In this document: piece by piece, positions 10,945-23,550 of the stretch
Numbering within the stretch: position 1 is the stretch's first letter
Layout of the letters: each line of letters starts with the position of its first letter
Origin: Mercurialis annua
Lineage: Eukaryota; Streptophyta; Magnoliopsida; Malpighiales; Euphorbiaceae
Length of the DNA stretch: 64,000 nt
Direction: 5' to 3'
Assembly (NCBI RefSeq): GCF_937616625.2
Contig: NC_065570.1
Coordinates: forward strand, 4,784,001 to 4,848,000
Position numbers and translations under genes: made by a program
Notes under the pieces: generated by a model
Databases searched by the model: none
Seen by the model: only the letters and a program-made list of their open reading frames with translations
Told to the model about the DNA's origin: nothing

Positions 10945-13369
10945 TTAACTAAAATCAAATGGCATTATATTAAATTTATCAACACAATAAAAATAAAAAA
11001 AATAATTTTTAAAATAAAATCAATTTGTTAGTCAATTTTTCTAGTCATGGAAAATTAATCTTTGTTTAAGAAAATTCTATAATTTTTTTAGTATTTTTTT
11101 CATAAAATAATAATTATGTAAAAAGAACAACAAAATTTAAAATAACAATAAATATGTATAAATTCACATAAAAACTAAATATAAAAATAAAAGTTATTAA
11201 TAAAAATAATAATGAAAACACAAAGTATTCAATGGGAATGATTGTTTTTTTTTTAATAAAAATGCATATTTTCAGTTAAATATTTACAAAAGTATTTTCT
11301 AATTTTTTTTTGTTGTAAAAATACGCTCTTTTGTTAGATTATTAGTAAATTATTATAGATTATTGATAAATTAAAAAATTTCAAAAAACATTTTTAAAAA
11401 GTTAGAGCATTTTTTTTTAAATACGTACGAAGTAATAATTTTTTATTTAAAGAAAGAAAAATCTCAGTCCGATGGCACACAGTTCACAAACTATTTGGAC
11501 CACCTACCTACCTTTTCATTTTTAATTCTTTCTCAAAAGTTAAAACTAACCTCACCACCACAGTTCACCAATGCCACAACTTGGAGAAGCCTTTGTTGGC
11601 CAATATTTTATAAACTTAAAAAATTTAATTTACCTTTTCAAAATTTCTACATTAAATAATGTACTTTTATACGATAATAAAATTTAAATAATTGTGTTAA
11701 TATTAAGCATAGTTTTTAATAGAAAGTGAATAATAATAATGCAGCTAACAATTCCAAAACAAAGGGAAAATAATTTGGTATTTGGATCATGCATAAATTT
11801 AAACATGTGTATAAATATTTTATCCTCACCTACCATGCCACCAACAAAACCCATCTTTAGGAGAGGGTCATTTTTGTGCTTCTTAAAATGATTGATTAAC
11901 GTGATTCTAAAATATACTTAATGAAAATGTAGATATTACACATAAATTTTATATTTTACTTTATTGAGAAAATATTAGTATTTAATTTTAGTGTAAATAA
12001 ATAAAACTTCATGATATTTATATTTATTTTAATTTGGAATCGAGTATTTTTTTAACTTTTTAAAATTTTAAAAATAACTAAATGAATTCTTAACAAGAGT
12101 AGTATAATAATACTGAAATGTATTTTTTAATTCATTTTCGTGGCACTAAGTGGCCCTCCACCACCATTCCCCCACCAACCTCAGCCACCAACGACCAACC
12201 CTTCTCTCTTCAATAATACTTATCAGTGTAAAAGTTTTTTATTTTTTTTTAAAAAGAAATTCAATACGACAATTCTTTTGAAGCCTAATTTTTTTTAACT
12301 ACTGGTAATCTAATAAAAAATTAATATCTGGTTAGGTGGAAGCGCTTTGAGAGCGCGTGGTTACTTTTGCAAAGGACGTATAATTCCATTTGCATAAAAG
12401 TTCATGCCACCAAAGCTTTCACTAAACTAACCCATTACTAATGTTTTTCTTGAAATTGAATAATGATAAAAGAGAAATTATAAATTCCAGCCATGATTAT
12501 ATTGGTTGTTTCCTGTCTTTTTTTTTGATCTAGAGTTATTTCAAAAAATGCCAAACCTTCATAAAAAAATTCTAAATTTGTGGTGTTAATTTCAATCAAT
12601 TCTTCATCAATTTATCTCTTAATTTGATGATATTGTACTAACTTTTATGTAGTTTATTTGCGAGTACGAAAGTAAACAATATTATTTATTTTAATTTTTT
12701 TAATAATACGGACCTACATAGAGTTTATAATAAAAATTTACCCATTTTATTATAATTGAAATTAAAAAAATTATTAACATAGTTCCAATTATATAATTTA
12801 TTCTCTCTAAATTCTGTGTTTTATTTTTATTCATATAAATAAGATATATGTTATTTTTATTTTTGTTTATTTTATAAAAAATTGAGTCAATAATAATAAT
12901 AATCATTAAAATTTTACTTTAAAAATCATAATTATCGTATTTACCAACTTAGTGATTCTAAACTCACTACTTTTATTTTTTAAGAAAGTCATAAAAGAGG
13001 TGTTTTTAAGGACCTTCCAAATAAAAATGATATATAATGAACCTTTAGATGAATTTTATTCATATTTTTTTTAATAAATGTAAAGCTAACAGCAGAATGA
13101 CCAAAAAGATTGTAAATGTACGATAGGAACCTCTTGAATACAAATGTTAAAACACAAGGCCCTCTTAATGAGTTTGGCCAAATTTTTAGCATGGAGTCTA
13201 GGAGCCACAAACGAAATCAACGCCTGAACAAAAGCGCGTGAAGTACCCCAAATAATTACTACTGCTACTACTTGATTAAAAAGAATTACAGATATATAAA
13301 AAAAAAATAGCGCAAATCAAATCTGAGATCTAGACTAGAGCAGTACCAACCAAGTGTGGCATTTTTATC
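10945..13369. other. AT-rich intergenic DNA upstream of the methionine synthase gene
   Basis: No supported gene or clear transposon. The sequence is low-complexity A/T with a few GC-richer patches (around 11480-11600 and 12140-12200) that show no coding frame with family similarity. Short ORFs near 12700-13210 are compositional. Confidence 0.55.
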
Positions 13370-13377
13370 TATAAATA
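13370..13377 (+). promoter_or_regulatory. TATA box of the methionine synthase gene
   Basis: TATAAATA lies upstream of a leader with the CT-rich stretch CTCTCTTCTTCTTC. The predicted 5' UTR exon ends at 13498 (CAAG before GTTCGCC). A leader intron of about 870 bp is followed by acceptor GAAGCAG ending at 14367, four bases before the start codon. Confidence 0.6.
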
Positions 13378-14371
13378 ACGCAAAACACGAGCTCCATAAA
13401 CTCGTGCTTCTCTCTTCTTCTTCTACCTCTGCTAGAAACGGAAGGATTTTAAAACAACGAACCAGTCTTCGTATACCTTCCGCTTCTTTCTCCGCAAGGT
13501 TCGCCTCCCTTCCTTTCATTTTTCATCACTCATTTCCCTATTCTTAATCCTAGCTGTTGTAATGCCCAATTCCTTGTTTTTAAACTTAATTTGACCCTAA
13601 TCTCATTTCATTAACATTAAGCTCTCATTAAAACTGAACAATTAAATCACAAGAAGTTCTGAATTTATTTATCACTAAAGGTCTGGTGATTTTAATCCAT
13701 GTCTGTGATATTGATGTGTAATGATGGTTATTTACGTGTTTTTTAGTGGTTTATGAAATACCCATTTTGGATTTTTTACCATTTGATTGGATAATTAGAT
13801 CTAGTGGCGCTTTTGAAAAAAAAAGATGAGATTTTTTAGATCTGGGTTTATTGTTTCGATTTGGATTTAGATCTTTTTGGTGTAGTTTATATGTTTTTCA
13901 AATTTAGGGTTTACTGATGATGTTTACATTTTTGTCTGTGCTGAAAAATAGATCTGCATTTGTTGTTCATAGAAACGTTTCAGATTCTATTTTTGTTCGA
14001 AAAAGTTTGTATCTTTTCAGGTATCTTTGACTAAGCGTTAGATTCCTTATTACTTATAAGTACAATTGTATATTACAGAATTAGATCCAGTCATTAGTTG
14101 CTTCACATGACAGTAGATTAGAGATCTGAAGTTGCTAGTAGGATGAGAAACATTAGGGTTTATATAATTTGCAATATCAAATTCTAGATCTTTAATGTTG
14201 GATCTGCAATTGGATTTGGATCTACATGTTATGGATCTATTGTTTCCTGAAATGATGGATCACTTTTTTTCCCGCTGGCTTTATTAAAGGCTTGTTTGTG
14301 CATGTTATATGTCTATTTGTAATTTGAGTTTTGAGTGGAGGAGACTGAATTTTGATGTGTGAAGCAGAACA

Positions 14372-17300
14372 ATGGCATCTCATATTGTTGGATACCCTCG
14401 CATGGGCCCCAAGAGAGAGCTCAAGTTTGCATTGGAATCTTTCTGGGATAAGAAGAGCACTGCTCAAGATTTGGAGAAGGTGTCATCAGATCTCAGGGAG
14501 TCTATCTGGAAGCAGATGGCTGCCGCTGGGATCAAATATATCCCCAGCAATACCTTCTCCTACTATGACCAGGTTCTTGACACTACAGCAATGCTCGGTG
14601 CTGTTCCACCTAGATATGGATGGAACGGTGGTGAGATCGGATTCGATGTTTACTTCTCCATGGCCAGAGGAAATGCAACTGTTCCAGCTATGGAAATGAC
14701 CAAGTGGTTTGACACCAACTAGTAAGTAGTGACTGACAAAAGCTAATGCCTTTTCTGGCACTTAATAGTAGGGTTTTCTATTAGCAAAGAAAAATGGAGA
14801 AGGTTTACTAATGATTTGATGATTTCTGTTTTCAGCCATTTTATCGTCCCTGAATTGGGCCCAGAGGTCAACTTTTCTTACGCTTCACACAAGGCAGTGA
14901 CTGAATATAAGGAGGCCAAGGCGGTATGTATTCTCTGTTCAGATTAAAATTTGTGGAGTTGTTTTCTGTATATTGGTTGGTTAGCATTTTGTCTTTTTTT
15001 CCAGTCAGTCTTTTAAAGAACCCTAAACTGACTTTGTTCCTTTGTCCCATGCAGCATGGAGTTGACACCGTTCCTGTCCTTGTTGGCCCTGTCTCTTACT
15101 TGTTGCTCTCAAAACCTGCCAAGGGTGTGGAGAAGAACTTTTCTCTTCTCTCCCTCCTTGATAAAATCCTCCCAGTTTACAAGTAAGTGTTCAACTCTCT
15201 TGGAAAATTTCACTTCTCTATCTGATGTTAAAGCCATATTTGCTAATTCCATGTTGCAACAATGACTGTCTTTAGGGAGGTTATTTCTGAACTTAAAGCA
15301 GCTGGTGCATCCTGGATTCAGTTTGATGAGCCCACACTTGTGATGGATCTTGAGTCTCACAAATTGCAAGCATTTACTGATGCTTACTCCTCATTGGAGT
15401 CGACTCTTTCTGGCGTGAATGTTCTCATTGAGACATACTTTGCTGATATTCCATCTGAGGCATTCAAGACCCTCACATCTTTGAAGGGTGTTACTGGATT
15501 TGGTTTTGATTTGGTCCGTGGAACTAAGACCCTTGATTTGATCAAGAGTGAATTCCCCAAGGGAAAATACCTATTCGCTGGAGTAGTCGATGGAAGGAAC
15601 ATCTGGGCCAATGATCTTGCTGCCTCTCTTAGCACCCTGCATGAGCTTGAGGGCATTGTGGGCAAGGGTATAATTTCTTGCAATTTTTTTGGCATAATCT
15701 TGTGAGCTTTTCATAATACAGTTTGATTGAATTATGTTATTCACTTCACAGATAAACTTGTCGTCTCTACCTCTTCATCACTTCTTCACACTGCTGTTGA
15801 TCTTGTCAATGAGACTAAATTGGACCAAGAAATCAAGTCATGGCTTGCATTTGCTGCCCAGAAAGTTGTTGAAGCTAATGCTTTGGCCAAGGCTTTGGCT
15901 GGTTCTAAAGATGAGGTAAATGCATTATGTTCAGACTTTAACTAGCTCTATATGTTGCATGAAGTAAAACTTAAAACTGTGGTTTCTTCTCATCACTCAT
16001 TGTTTTCTTTCTTGATTTTCAGGCTTTCTTTTCTGCTAATGCTGCTGCTCAGGCCTCAAGGAAGTCATCACCAAGAGTAAACAATGAGGCTGTTCAGAAG
16101 GCGGTAAGTAATTTTGTTACTTTCTTCTATGGCTTTGAATATTTATTCTGATTTTATTGCCTTGCGCTTACAATTACTTTTCCTTTCTTTATCAGGCTGC
16201 TGCTTTGAAGGGATCTGACCACCGCCGTGCTACAAATGTTAGTGCCAGATTAGATGCTCAACAGAAGAAGCTTAACCTTCCAATCCTTCCAACTACCACA
16301 ATTGGGTCCTTCCCACAGACCATTGAACTAAGGAGAGTCCGCCGTGAATACAAGGCTAAAAAGTGAGTTGAAAAGAGTAATCTGATTCTATCTATGCGAG
16401 ACTAGCAGGAATCATTTCATCAATTAATGTATTTTGCTAATGTTATCTTTAGGATCTCTGAGGAAGAGTATGTTAAGGCCATCAAAGAGGAAATTAACAA
16501 AGTTGTCAAACTCCAAGAGGAGCTTGATATTGATGTTCTAGTCCATGGAGAACCTGAGGTAACTCCGATTTTTAATCATTTAGGAGAAAACAAAATTTCA
16601 ACGTAGACTTCGATGCCTGTTTTCCATAATAAAAGAACTGTTCTTCCAACTAAACATAAATATTTATAATTGCAGAGAAACGATATGGTTGAGTACTTCG
16701 GAGAGCAGTTGTCCGGTTTTGCCTTTACTGTCAATGGATGGGTCCAATCTTATGGATCACGATGTGTGAAGCCACCAATCATCTATGGTGACGTTAGCCG
16801 CCCCAACCCAATGACTGTTTTCTGGTCCTCTACAGCTCAAAGCATGACTTCCCGCCCAATGAAGGGAATGCTTACAGGCCCTGTCACTATTCTTAACTGG
16901 TCCTTCGTCAGAAATGACCAGCCAAGGTATACATAAAACCGAATAACCAGAAGTCTATTTTTGGATGGAAAAAAGAACAAATTGCAAAAGAGAGTGAAAT
17001 TTCTCAAATATACTAGATGGTTACTCTTATTTAAATTTGTTTATAACACGGTTTGTATTTTCCAGATTTGAGACCTGCTACCAGATTGCTTTGGCCATCA
17101 AGGATGAAGTGGAGGATCTCGAGAAGGCTAACATCAATGTTATTCAAATTGACGAGGCTGCTTTGAGAGAAGGGTTGCCTCTTAGGAAGTCCGAGCAAGC
17201 TTTCTACTTGGATTGGGCAGTGCACTCCTTTAGAATCACTAATGTCGGAGTTCAGGACACCACCCAGGTTTGTACCCATAACATTTTGGCAGAATCAAAT

Positions 17301-17730
17301 TGATTAGCGTTTATTATTTTCGATTAGACTCATCCTAATTTCGGTTCTTCAATTGCTTCAGATCCACACTCACATGTGCTACTCCAACTTCAACGACATT
17401 ATCCACTCGATCATTGACATGGATGCTGATGTGATTACTATTGAGAACTCTCGATCTGATGAGAAGCTCCTGTCAGTGTTCCGTGAGGGAGTCAAGTACG
17501 GAGCTGGCATTGGCCCCGGTGTGTACGATATCCACTCTCCAAGAATACCATCAAGTGAGGAAATTGCCGACAGAATCAACAAGATGCTTGCAGTTCTTGA
17601 GATGAACGTCTTGTGGGTTAACCCCGATTGTGGTCTTAAGACCCGTAAGTACACCGAGGTGAAGCCCGCTCTGCAGAACATGGTTGCAGCAGCCAAGCTC
17701 CTCCGTACCGAGCTTGCCAGTGCCAAGTGA
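14372..17730 (+). CDS. METE: Cobalamin-independent methionine synthase (5-methyltetrahydropteroyltriglutamate--homocysteine methyltransferase)
   Basis: Transfers the methyl group of 5-methyl-tetrahydrofolate polyglutamate to homocysteine, making methionine for protein and S-adenosylmethionine synthesis. Eleven coding exons: 14372-14721, 14836-14923, 15055-15182, 15276-15667, 15752-15915, 16023-16103, 16196-16362, 16453-16558, 16676-16926, 17066-17267 and 17362-17730. All introns are GT-AG and every junction keeps frame. The protein has 765 residues, the usual plant length, and starts [18 protein letters not shown]. The zinc ligands fall where expected: His647 and Cys649 in [11 protein letters not shown], Glu671 in [10 protein letters not shown], and Cys733 in NPDCGLKTR. 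The folate-binding N-terminal half is complete. No organelle transit peptide is seen, so this is the cytosolic type. A leader intron precedes the ATG. The gene appears intact. Confidence 0.97.
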
Positions 17731-18996
17731 GTTGATTCCTACTGAAAGAGAAGGAAGAAGTGAGCGATTCAATTGCTATGGTTGTACGATGAATTAAATA
17801 CTTAGTAGGCATAATATGCCCAGAGGGCCATGATTTTTTTTTTCTCAACTTTTTTGTTATATTTTTTTTAATTGAATATTTTGTATTTTGGCTTTTGCCT
17901 TCAATTTATTTGAAAGGCGTTAAAAAATGTCTGCCTACTGTTTCTAGTCATGGAAATCGTTTGGAATGCCATTACCAGTTTGTAATACTGTATTTGCCAC
18001 CATTTCCTGTTTGCCCTAGCATCCAAATCCAGTGCCACCATTTCTTTTGGTACAATTGTGAAGGCAAACCCTAAACGGAATTAAACTAACCGGTGAACTA
18101 TTATGTCTAAAACATCTATTCCTTGATAATCTTTAATGAAAAAGCTGATGATCCGCCACAAAATTAGTTTCTGTTACTCCCCAGATTCAATCTATTCTCA
18201 ACATAGATTAGTATTTATTTAATTTTATGAACTCTAAAACATTTCATTTTATTCTTTATCAACTAGTGATAGTTTATGCCATATTATTTAAAAATATTTG
18301 TGAATGGAGAAAAATGTAAATACTAACCTATGTTGAGAAGATATTTTTTTTATCGGATGTTAAGAAGAGACTGGATCGTATTTTTTTTGGAACATCGAGG
18401 GGAGTGTTATATTCCATGCTAATAAGGTCACAAATTTATATTTATGATCATTTCAAATGTACTTTGTTTTTTGTTAAGATTTTAAAAATGCAATAAAGTA
18501 ATGCTTAACAAATTCGCTAAAATTATCAAAACAATATAAATTGAAATATTTTAATAATATAAATCTATAATCAACTCAACAATACAATATGAAGTATTAG
18601 ATTGGAGTCAATCTCAGTATATCAAATTAATTTTTATTGGAGTCAATCTCAGTATATCAAATCAAAAAAAAACGTAAATTTCAATTAGTTCTGGTTAGTT
18701 ACATCCTTTAAATAAAGATTTTAATTTTAATTTTGAAATTGATAAACGTAAAAATATCAGCTCCTAGCAATAATTTAGAATCCAGTATTAGCCATAATTA
18801 CCAAGTATTTTACATTTTGAAAATAAACAAAACATTGTTATGACGAGTATTTATCCACTGCAAAACGACCCACCTACACCTCAAGCTGTCGATTCCGTTT
18901 CCAGAAAAGAGAAAAAATCACAGTGACGATAAAGCATATCTAATAGAATAGCGAGTGAGAAAGAAGTGAGATTGAGATCTCTTAGATTCCAAAAAA
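17731..18996. other. 3' UTR of the methionine synthase gene and AT-rich spacer
   Basis: The first 150-200 bp are probably 3' UTR (T-rich; AATTAAATAC near 17795). The spacer holds one tandem duplication: ATTGGAGTCAATCTCAGTAT repeats at about 18600-18664 with a 37 bp period. No other gene was found. Confidence 0.6.
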
Positions 18997-20728
18997 ATGT
19001 ACAAAACGAAGCTGCAAGAGCTCTGTCACCAGAAAACATGGCTGTTACCGGAATATTCCATTAAAAAAGAAGGTCAAGATCACAATCCCAGTTTTCAAGC
19101 TACCGTCACCGTCAACGGCCACTCCTTTTCCTCTCCTTCTCCGGCTAAATCGTCTAAACTCGCTCAGAACGAGGCCGCTCAGCTCGCGTTTGTTCACTTC
19201 TCCTCCTCCTTTACTTCCGCCACAGGTAAATCATTCTCAATTCAAATCGTTTTTTAACTGACATTAATTAATTAGGTAATCTAATTAGCACAAGCTGCTA
19301 AACTTATGCTTAATTTTTTTGTGTGTTATTATAGCTGCTGCATTTTCTACTACCAGCACTAATTAGTTTACTAATAATGTTAACAATAATGGAATTTGTT
19401 CAGAACAAATTCCTCGAAGGAACGAGCCAGCGGTTACTACTATTGCCAAAGAGAATGACATATCGACAGGTAATAAATACGTTTTGGAGTTTCGAAATGC
19501 TAGTTTAATTGTTGTTGTATGGTATATAATGTTGTGTGAACTTTTGTTTTGCTTGAAGATGTGCAACACTTGTACAAAACACTGCTGCAAATCTATACTC
19601 AAAAGAGAGGTCTGACTCTCCCCGAGTATTCTTGCGAACGAGAAGGCCCACCTCATGCATCTCGCTTTAAGTGTAAGGTCACTGTTGATGGAAAAACCTA
19701 TGAGAGTTTGGAGTTTTTCTCTACATTAAGTAAGGCTGAACATGCTGCTGCAAAAGCCGCTTTGATGTCATTGGGGCCGGATAGAGTTGAAGAGGTTAGT
19801 TCTCTGTTAACTTTTAGCCTCTTATCGTTTATTTGTGGGATGTTTTTAATTTTTAGGACATCATTGTAGTTTTTTTGCGGTTACATTTTTCTTTGTTTTA
19901 TTTTTAGGATGAGTCTGCTTACAAGAATCTTTTGCAAGAATTGGCTCAAAAAGAATGTTATCTTTTACCATCTTATACTACAGTCAAATCTGGGGAATCT
20001 CATAAGCCAACTTTTGTTTCAACTGTGGAGGTAGCTGGAGAGCTTTTCACGGGACATGAAAGTAGAACTAAGAAACAAGCCGAGTTTAATGTAGCGAAGG
20101 TTGCTTACAAAGCTCTAAAACAACGTATGTATTTATACTCATGGTCATAGAGAAATAAGTTTAAATGAATTTTATTATATGCTTTTACGCATTATTTACT
20201 TCTATCGCTTAAAATTTTGATTTTACATAATTTTGATAACTTCAGTAAAGTTTACCGATAATGTAATAGTGGTATCAAATTTCAATGAACTTCATGTTTT
20301 CAAGCTGCCAAAAAAGTGAAAACAACTCAAAAAAGTTCGATGGATTGGTAAAATAGTTATCATATATTTTAGCAAGGATATTCTCTTGATAATTCCTTAT
20401 ATGCATGTCATGGTTTCTGTTTCAGGTAAGTCAATGCAGAGCTCCATAGTTTCTAGTTCTATCAATACAACTCATCAATCTACGGGTTCGTCTTCTGGAA
20501 ACCCTAGTCAGAGCTTAATGCCTTCCTCTTCTTCTAACCTCAGACAGAGGCCTACGACTTGTTTAGGCGAATCAAATGAGAATGCTGAAAGTATGTTCCC
20601 TCCTCACCAAAGACAAAAAGTTATGCCATCGACTTCTGGTTCGCGGTCTGATCTCACAGCTTATTATAAACAGAACTTTCAACCTATAATTCCTGGGTGC
20701 GACAAACAAGCTGAGGAGGAAAACAGTG

Positions 20729-20773
<45 letters not shown>

Positions 20774-21616
20774 TATAGCGATGCTCTTTTATTGATAAGC
20801 TCTATGGTACCAGCTCATTCATAAGATAAATAACTTATAGTTTAATAGGGTAACTAAAGTTTTCTAGTGATTCTTCTACTTTTTGCTCTGCTGTTACATG
20901 GCTATTCAATAGCCTTAAAAAGTGGCATGATTAGATATTGTAAGAAAAAATGAAGATCCAGATGTAATCATGTAAAGAACTTGAAGGGAGCTTTTTCTCG
21001 TAGCTTAATTGCTTGTCAGTAGGTAATACGATCCACACTGATGTGTATTGGTTTGTAATCCAGTCTTTTGAGATGCAACTACTTTAAGAAACCTGTATTT
21101 TAATTGCTTTATCTCAACATTTTTCTACATGGCCACGAGCATCTATTTTCTGAGCTGCACTGACATAAGTGCTAGATCGTCTAAGCAAGGATTGTTGGAT
21201 CTTTCAGGCTAAAATACATCCATACTGTAATTTTGTACTTAAATGTAAGTGTCTTTCATTTGTCGACTGCAGTGGCTCGTGATAGCTGTGTTCCTCTCTC
21301 TACGGGTGCTGACATTCCTAGTCTTGATCCCCATATTGGATCTCCAGGGCCAGATGTGATCTTGTCTCAACCGTGCTCCAACGTCCCTTCTTTGCCTGAA
21401 CAAGGATCGTCTTTATCTGTCTCCGCGACTGATTCTTCAACCAGCATACCTGTAAGTTCTAGCATTGAGCATCCAACTGGGGCAAATACGCCGCTTCATA
21501 ATAAAATTATAATTCATCCACGTGGGATGACCATGACATATCCTTCAGGTAGCACTATGCTGCCCGTGAGCGATAATAACTGGGTTGCAGTGGGTACCTC
21601 TCAATCCAGTCAGTAA
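18997..21616 (+). CDS. Double-stranded RNA-binding protein (DRB family) with three dsRBD motifs
   Basis: Six coding exons: 18997-19225, 19404-19469, 19559-19794, 19908-20124, 20426-20725 and 21273-21616. They total 1392 nt, or 463 residues. Three dsRNA-binding domains are visible: residues about 2-71 (YKTKLQELCHQKTW...), 101-172 (LYKTLLQIYTQKRG...) and 181-248 (AYKNLLQELAQKEC..., with TKKQAEFNVAKVAYKAL). Each lies on its own exon. The remaining 200 residues are Ser/Pro-rich and end near MTMTYPSGSTMLPVSDNNWV, a tail typical of plant DRB1-like proteins. Known: plant DRB proteins act with Dicer-like enzymes in small-RNA production, and the best-known members have two dsRBDs. Exon 2 is the uncertain one: the earlier acceptor at 19334 reaches an in-frame stop, so the CAG ending at 19403 was chosen. 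Confidence 0.88.
20730..20776 (+). repeat. (TTA)n microsatellite in DRB intron 5
   Basis: About 14 uninterrupted TAT/TTA units lie directly after the exon 5 donor. Likely length-polymorphic. Confidence 0.95.
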
Positions 21617-23550
21617 AACTATTGTAGCTCAATGACTGCGTGCCTAAAATTTGTTATCTTTCTCGACTTCAGTGTAATTTGAGCAATGAATTAAATGTAG
21701 AGCTGTATTTTGATTGTACGCTTAGAAAAATGAAGCATCAAGCATCAAGCATCAAGGCTAACTGGATATTGGGTACGACAATCTCATTGACTCCTTATTT
21801 TATTTTTAGTTTTATAAATAATAATAAAAAAATTAAATATCAATAATATTTAATTTGTTTTTTATTTTTTATTTATTCAGTCTTTATTTTTAAAAATAAA
21901 AAGTTTTTGTTTAAAAAAAAAGGTGTTTAACAAAATAAATTCTAAAATTTCAACTTTACATTTAATAATTCCATTGTTCAAAATGTTACAAAACAAATTC
22001 CAACTTTTTCTGCTTTTGCATTTGTAGCTCAAATTTATTTTCTGGCCATTTTTTTGTATACTTGACAGATCTGAGCTTTGCGTCAGATACATATATTAGT
22101 AGATAAGTAAATTATAATCTAATGTTCCTTACTTTTGCATTATGTAGCTTAAAAATAATTAAATTGAGTAGAATTAATTTATTTTATCTTTTCAATTTTA
22201 TTCTTTTATAACTTTTTAAATATACAAATAGTTAATAAATGATTAATTTTTTTTATTTTTAATTGATTTTATAAAATGTCTCAATTTAATTTCGATAAAA
22301 ATCGAACTAAAAGAGCATATGAACCAATTGATGGGCCTGATTGTATTTTTTAGATTTTTATAAAATCAATTTAATTTTATAAAAAAAATGAAAATATTTA
22401 GTTTTTCTTACTGCTATTTGAAAACTTTTTAAATTTTCTTATTATATATTATATATAATTTTTAATAAAATCTATAAATTATTCATGATAGTTTTTAGTC
22501 GCAAGCATTAATTTGAAAGCAATATTAATTATATTTTATTTATATTATAATACTTCTTTTAACCTAATAAATTATTTTTTTATATAACAATTTTTTTTTC
22601 TTTTCCAAAGCTAGAATAAATTGATAAACATAAGTACAAATAATGAAAGTTATATTACAAAGAGCTCAATATGATCTTTCAAATTTGAAACAAACAAATA
22701 CTAAACAACAATTCAAGATAAGCAAAATTAATCGAAAAATAAAGAAAGATTCATGATATGGATCCCGTAAACTTAACACAACGTAGAACTATGTTCCCAT
22801 TGAGCGGGGTACTTAGATAATTCTTCTTTTGATTTTGACAAACAAACCGCTCTATTCGACGAAACCTAGTATTTTTGGTTCATCTTCAATGATATTCTAG
22901 AAAGATAGATATACACACCTCCCCAATTCTTAGATCTACAAGACCTTGACTTTAAAATTTGAACGAACACTAAAAATGTTTGAACAATCTAAAACATCGG
23001 ATCAAAGAGGTGGAAAAGAACTGCAAAAATTTATTCAACAACATAAAAATCCAAATTGAAAAAACCATCTTAAAAAAGACTTATTCAAACATAAAAATAA
23101 ATCTACTATAATTTTTATTATGGGCGGAGAGAAGATAATTTTCCAATTAACCGGAAAAATCATCTTCTCCCACCCTTAAGAAGATGAAGAAAAAAAAAAT
23201 TCTAAAGAGAAGAAAGAGGATAATTTTTAGAGAGAGAGAGAGAGATTTTATCACAATTTCTAAATTACTTTGAAGTTACCTTCTACAAATTGACTTGGTA
23301 ATAACGTTTTCTAAAAACTAATTCTTTTTACATGACAATTAAGAAATTGAGGAAACCAGATTTAGGCTACATAGTGCAAAAGCGCAAAGAGTTGAGATTT
23401 CATTTGAACGTTTTAGAACATTGGGACATTTGACGTGACATTATGACGGGCGATGTAGCACTAAATATATAAGGTAGGAAAATTTTGGCCGCTACATATA
23501 CAAAAAAAGGGCCAAAAATCAAAGATGGGCTACGAAATGAAAAGAAAAAG
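21617..23550. other. AT-rich spacer; 22740-23280 possibly a degraded transposon segment
   Basis: 21617-22700 is 3' UTR and AT-rich DNA. From 22740 to 23280 composition rises and the minus strand reads like a structured leader with CT runs (GA-repeat at 23232-23244). I suspect retroelement debris but found no diagnostic termini or coding motif. Confidence 0.35.

Noticed and set aside
12700..13210. Small minus-strand ORFs rich in Ile, Asn and Phe
   Set aside because: Composition reflects AT-rich DNA; no conserved motif, splice context or promoter.
14352..17848. Long ORFs on the opposite strand or in other frames of the methionine synthase gene
   Set aside because: They are shadows of a conserved, fully spliced coding sequence.
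19335..19403. Extending DRB exon 2 to the upstream acceptor at 19334
   Set aside because: In the phase required by exon 1 it meets TAG after CACTAAT; the later acceptor keeps the frame.
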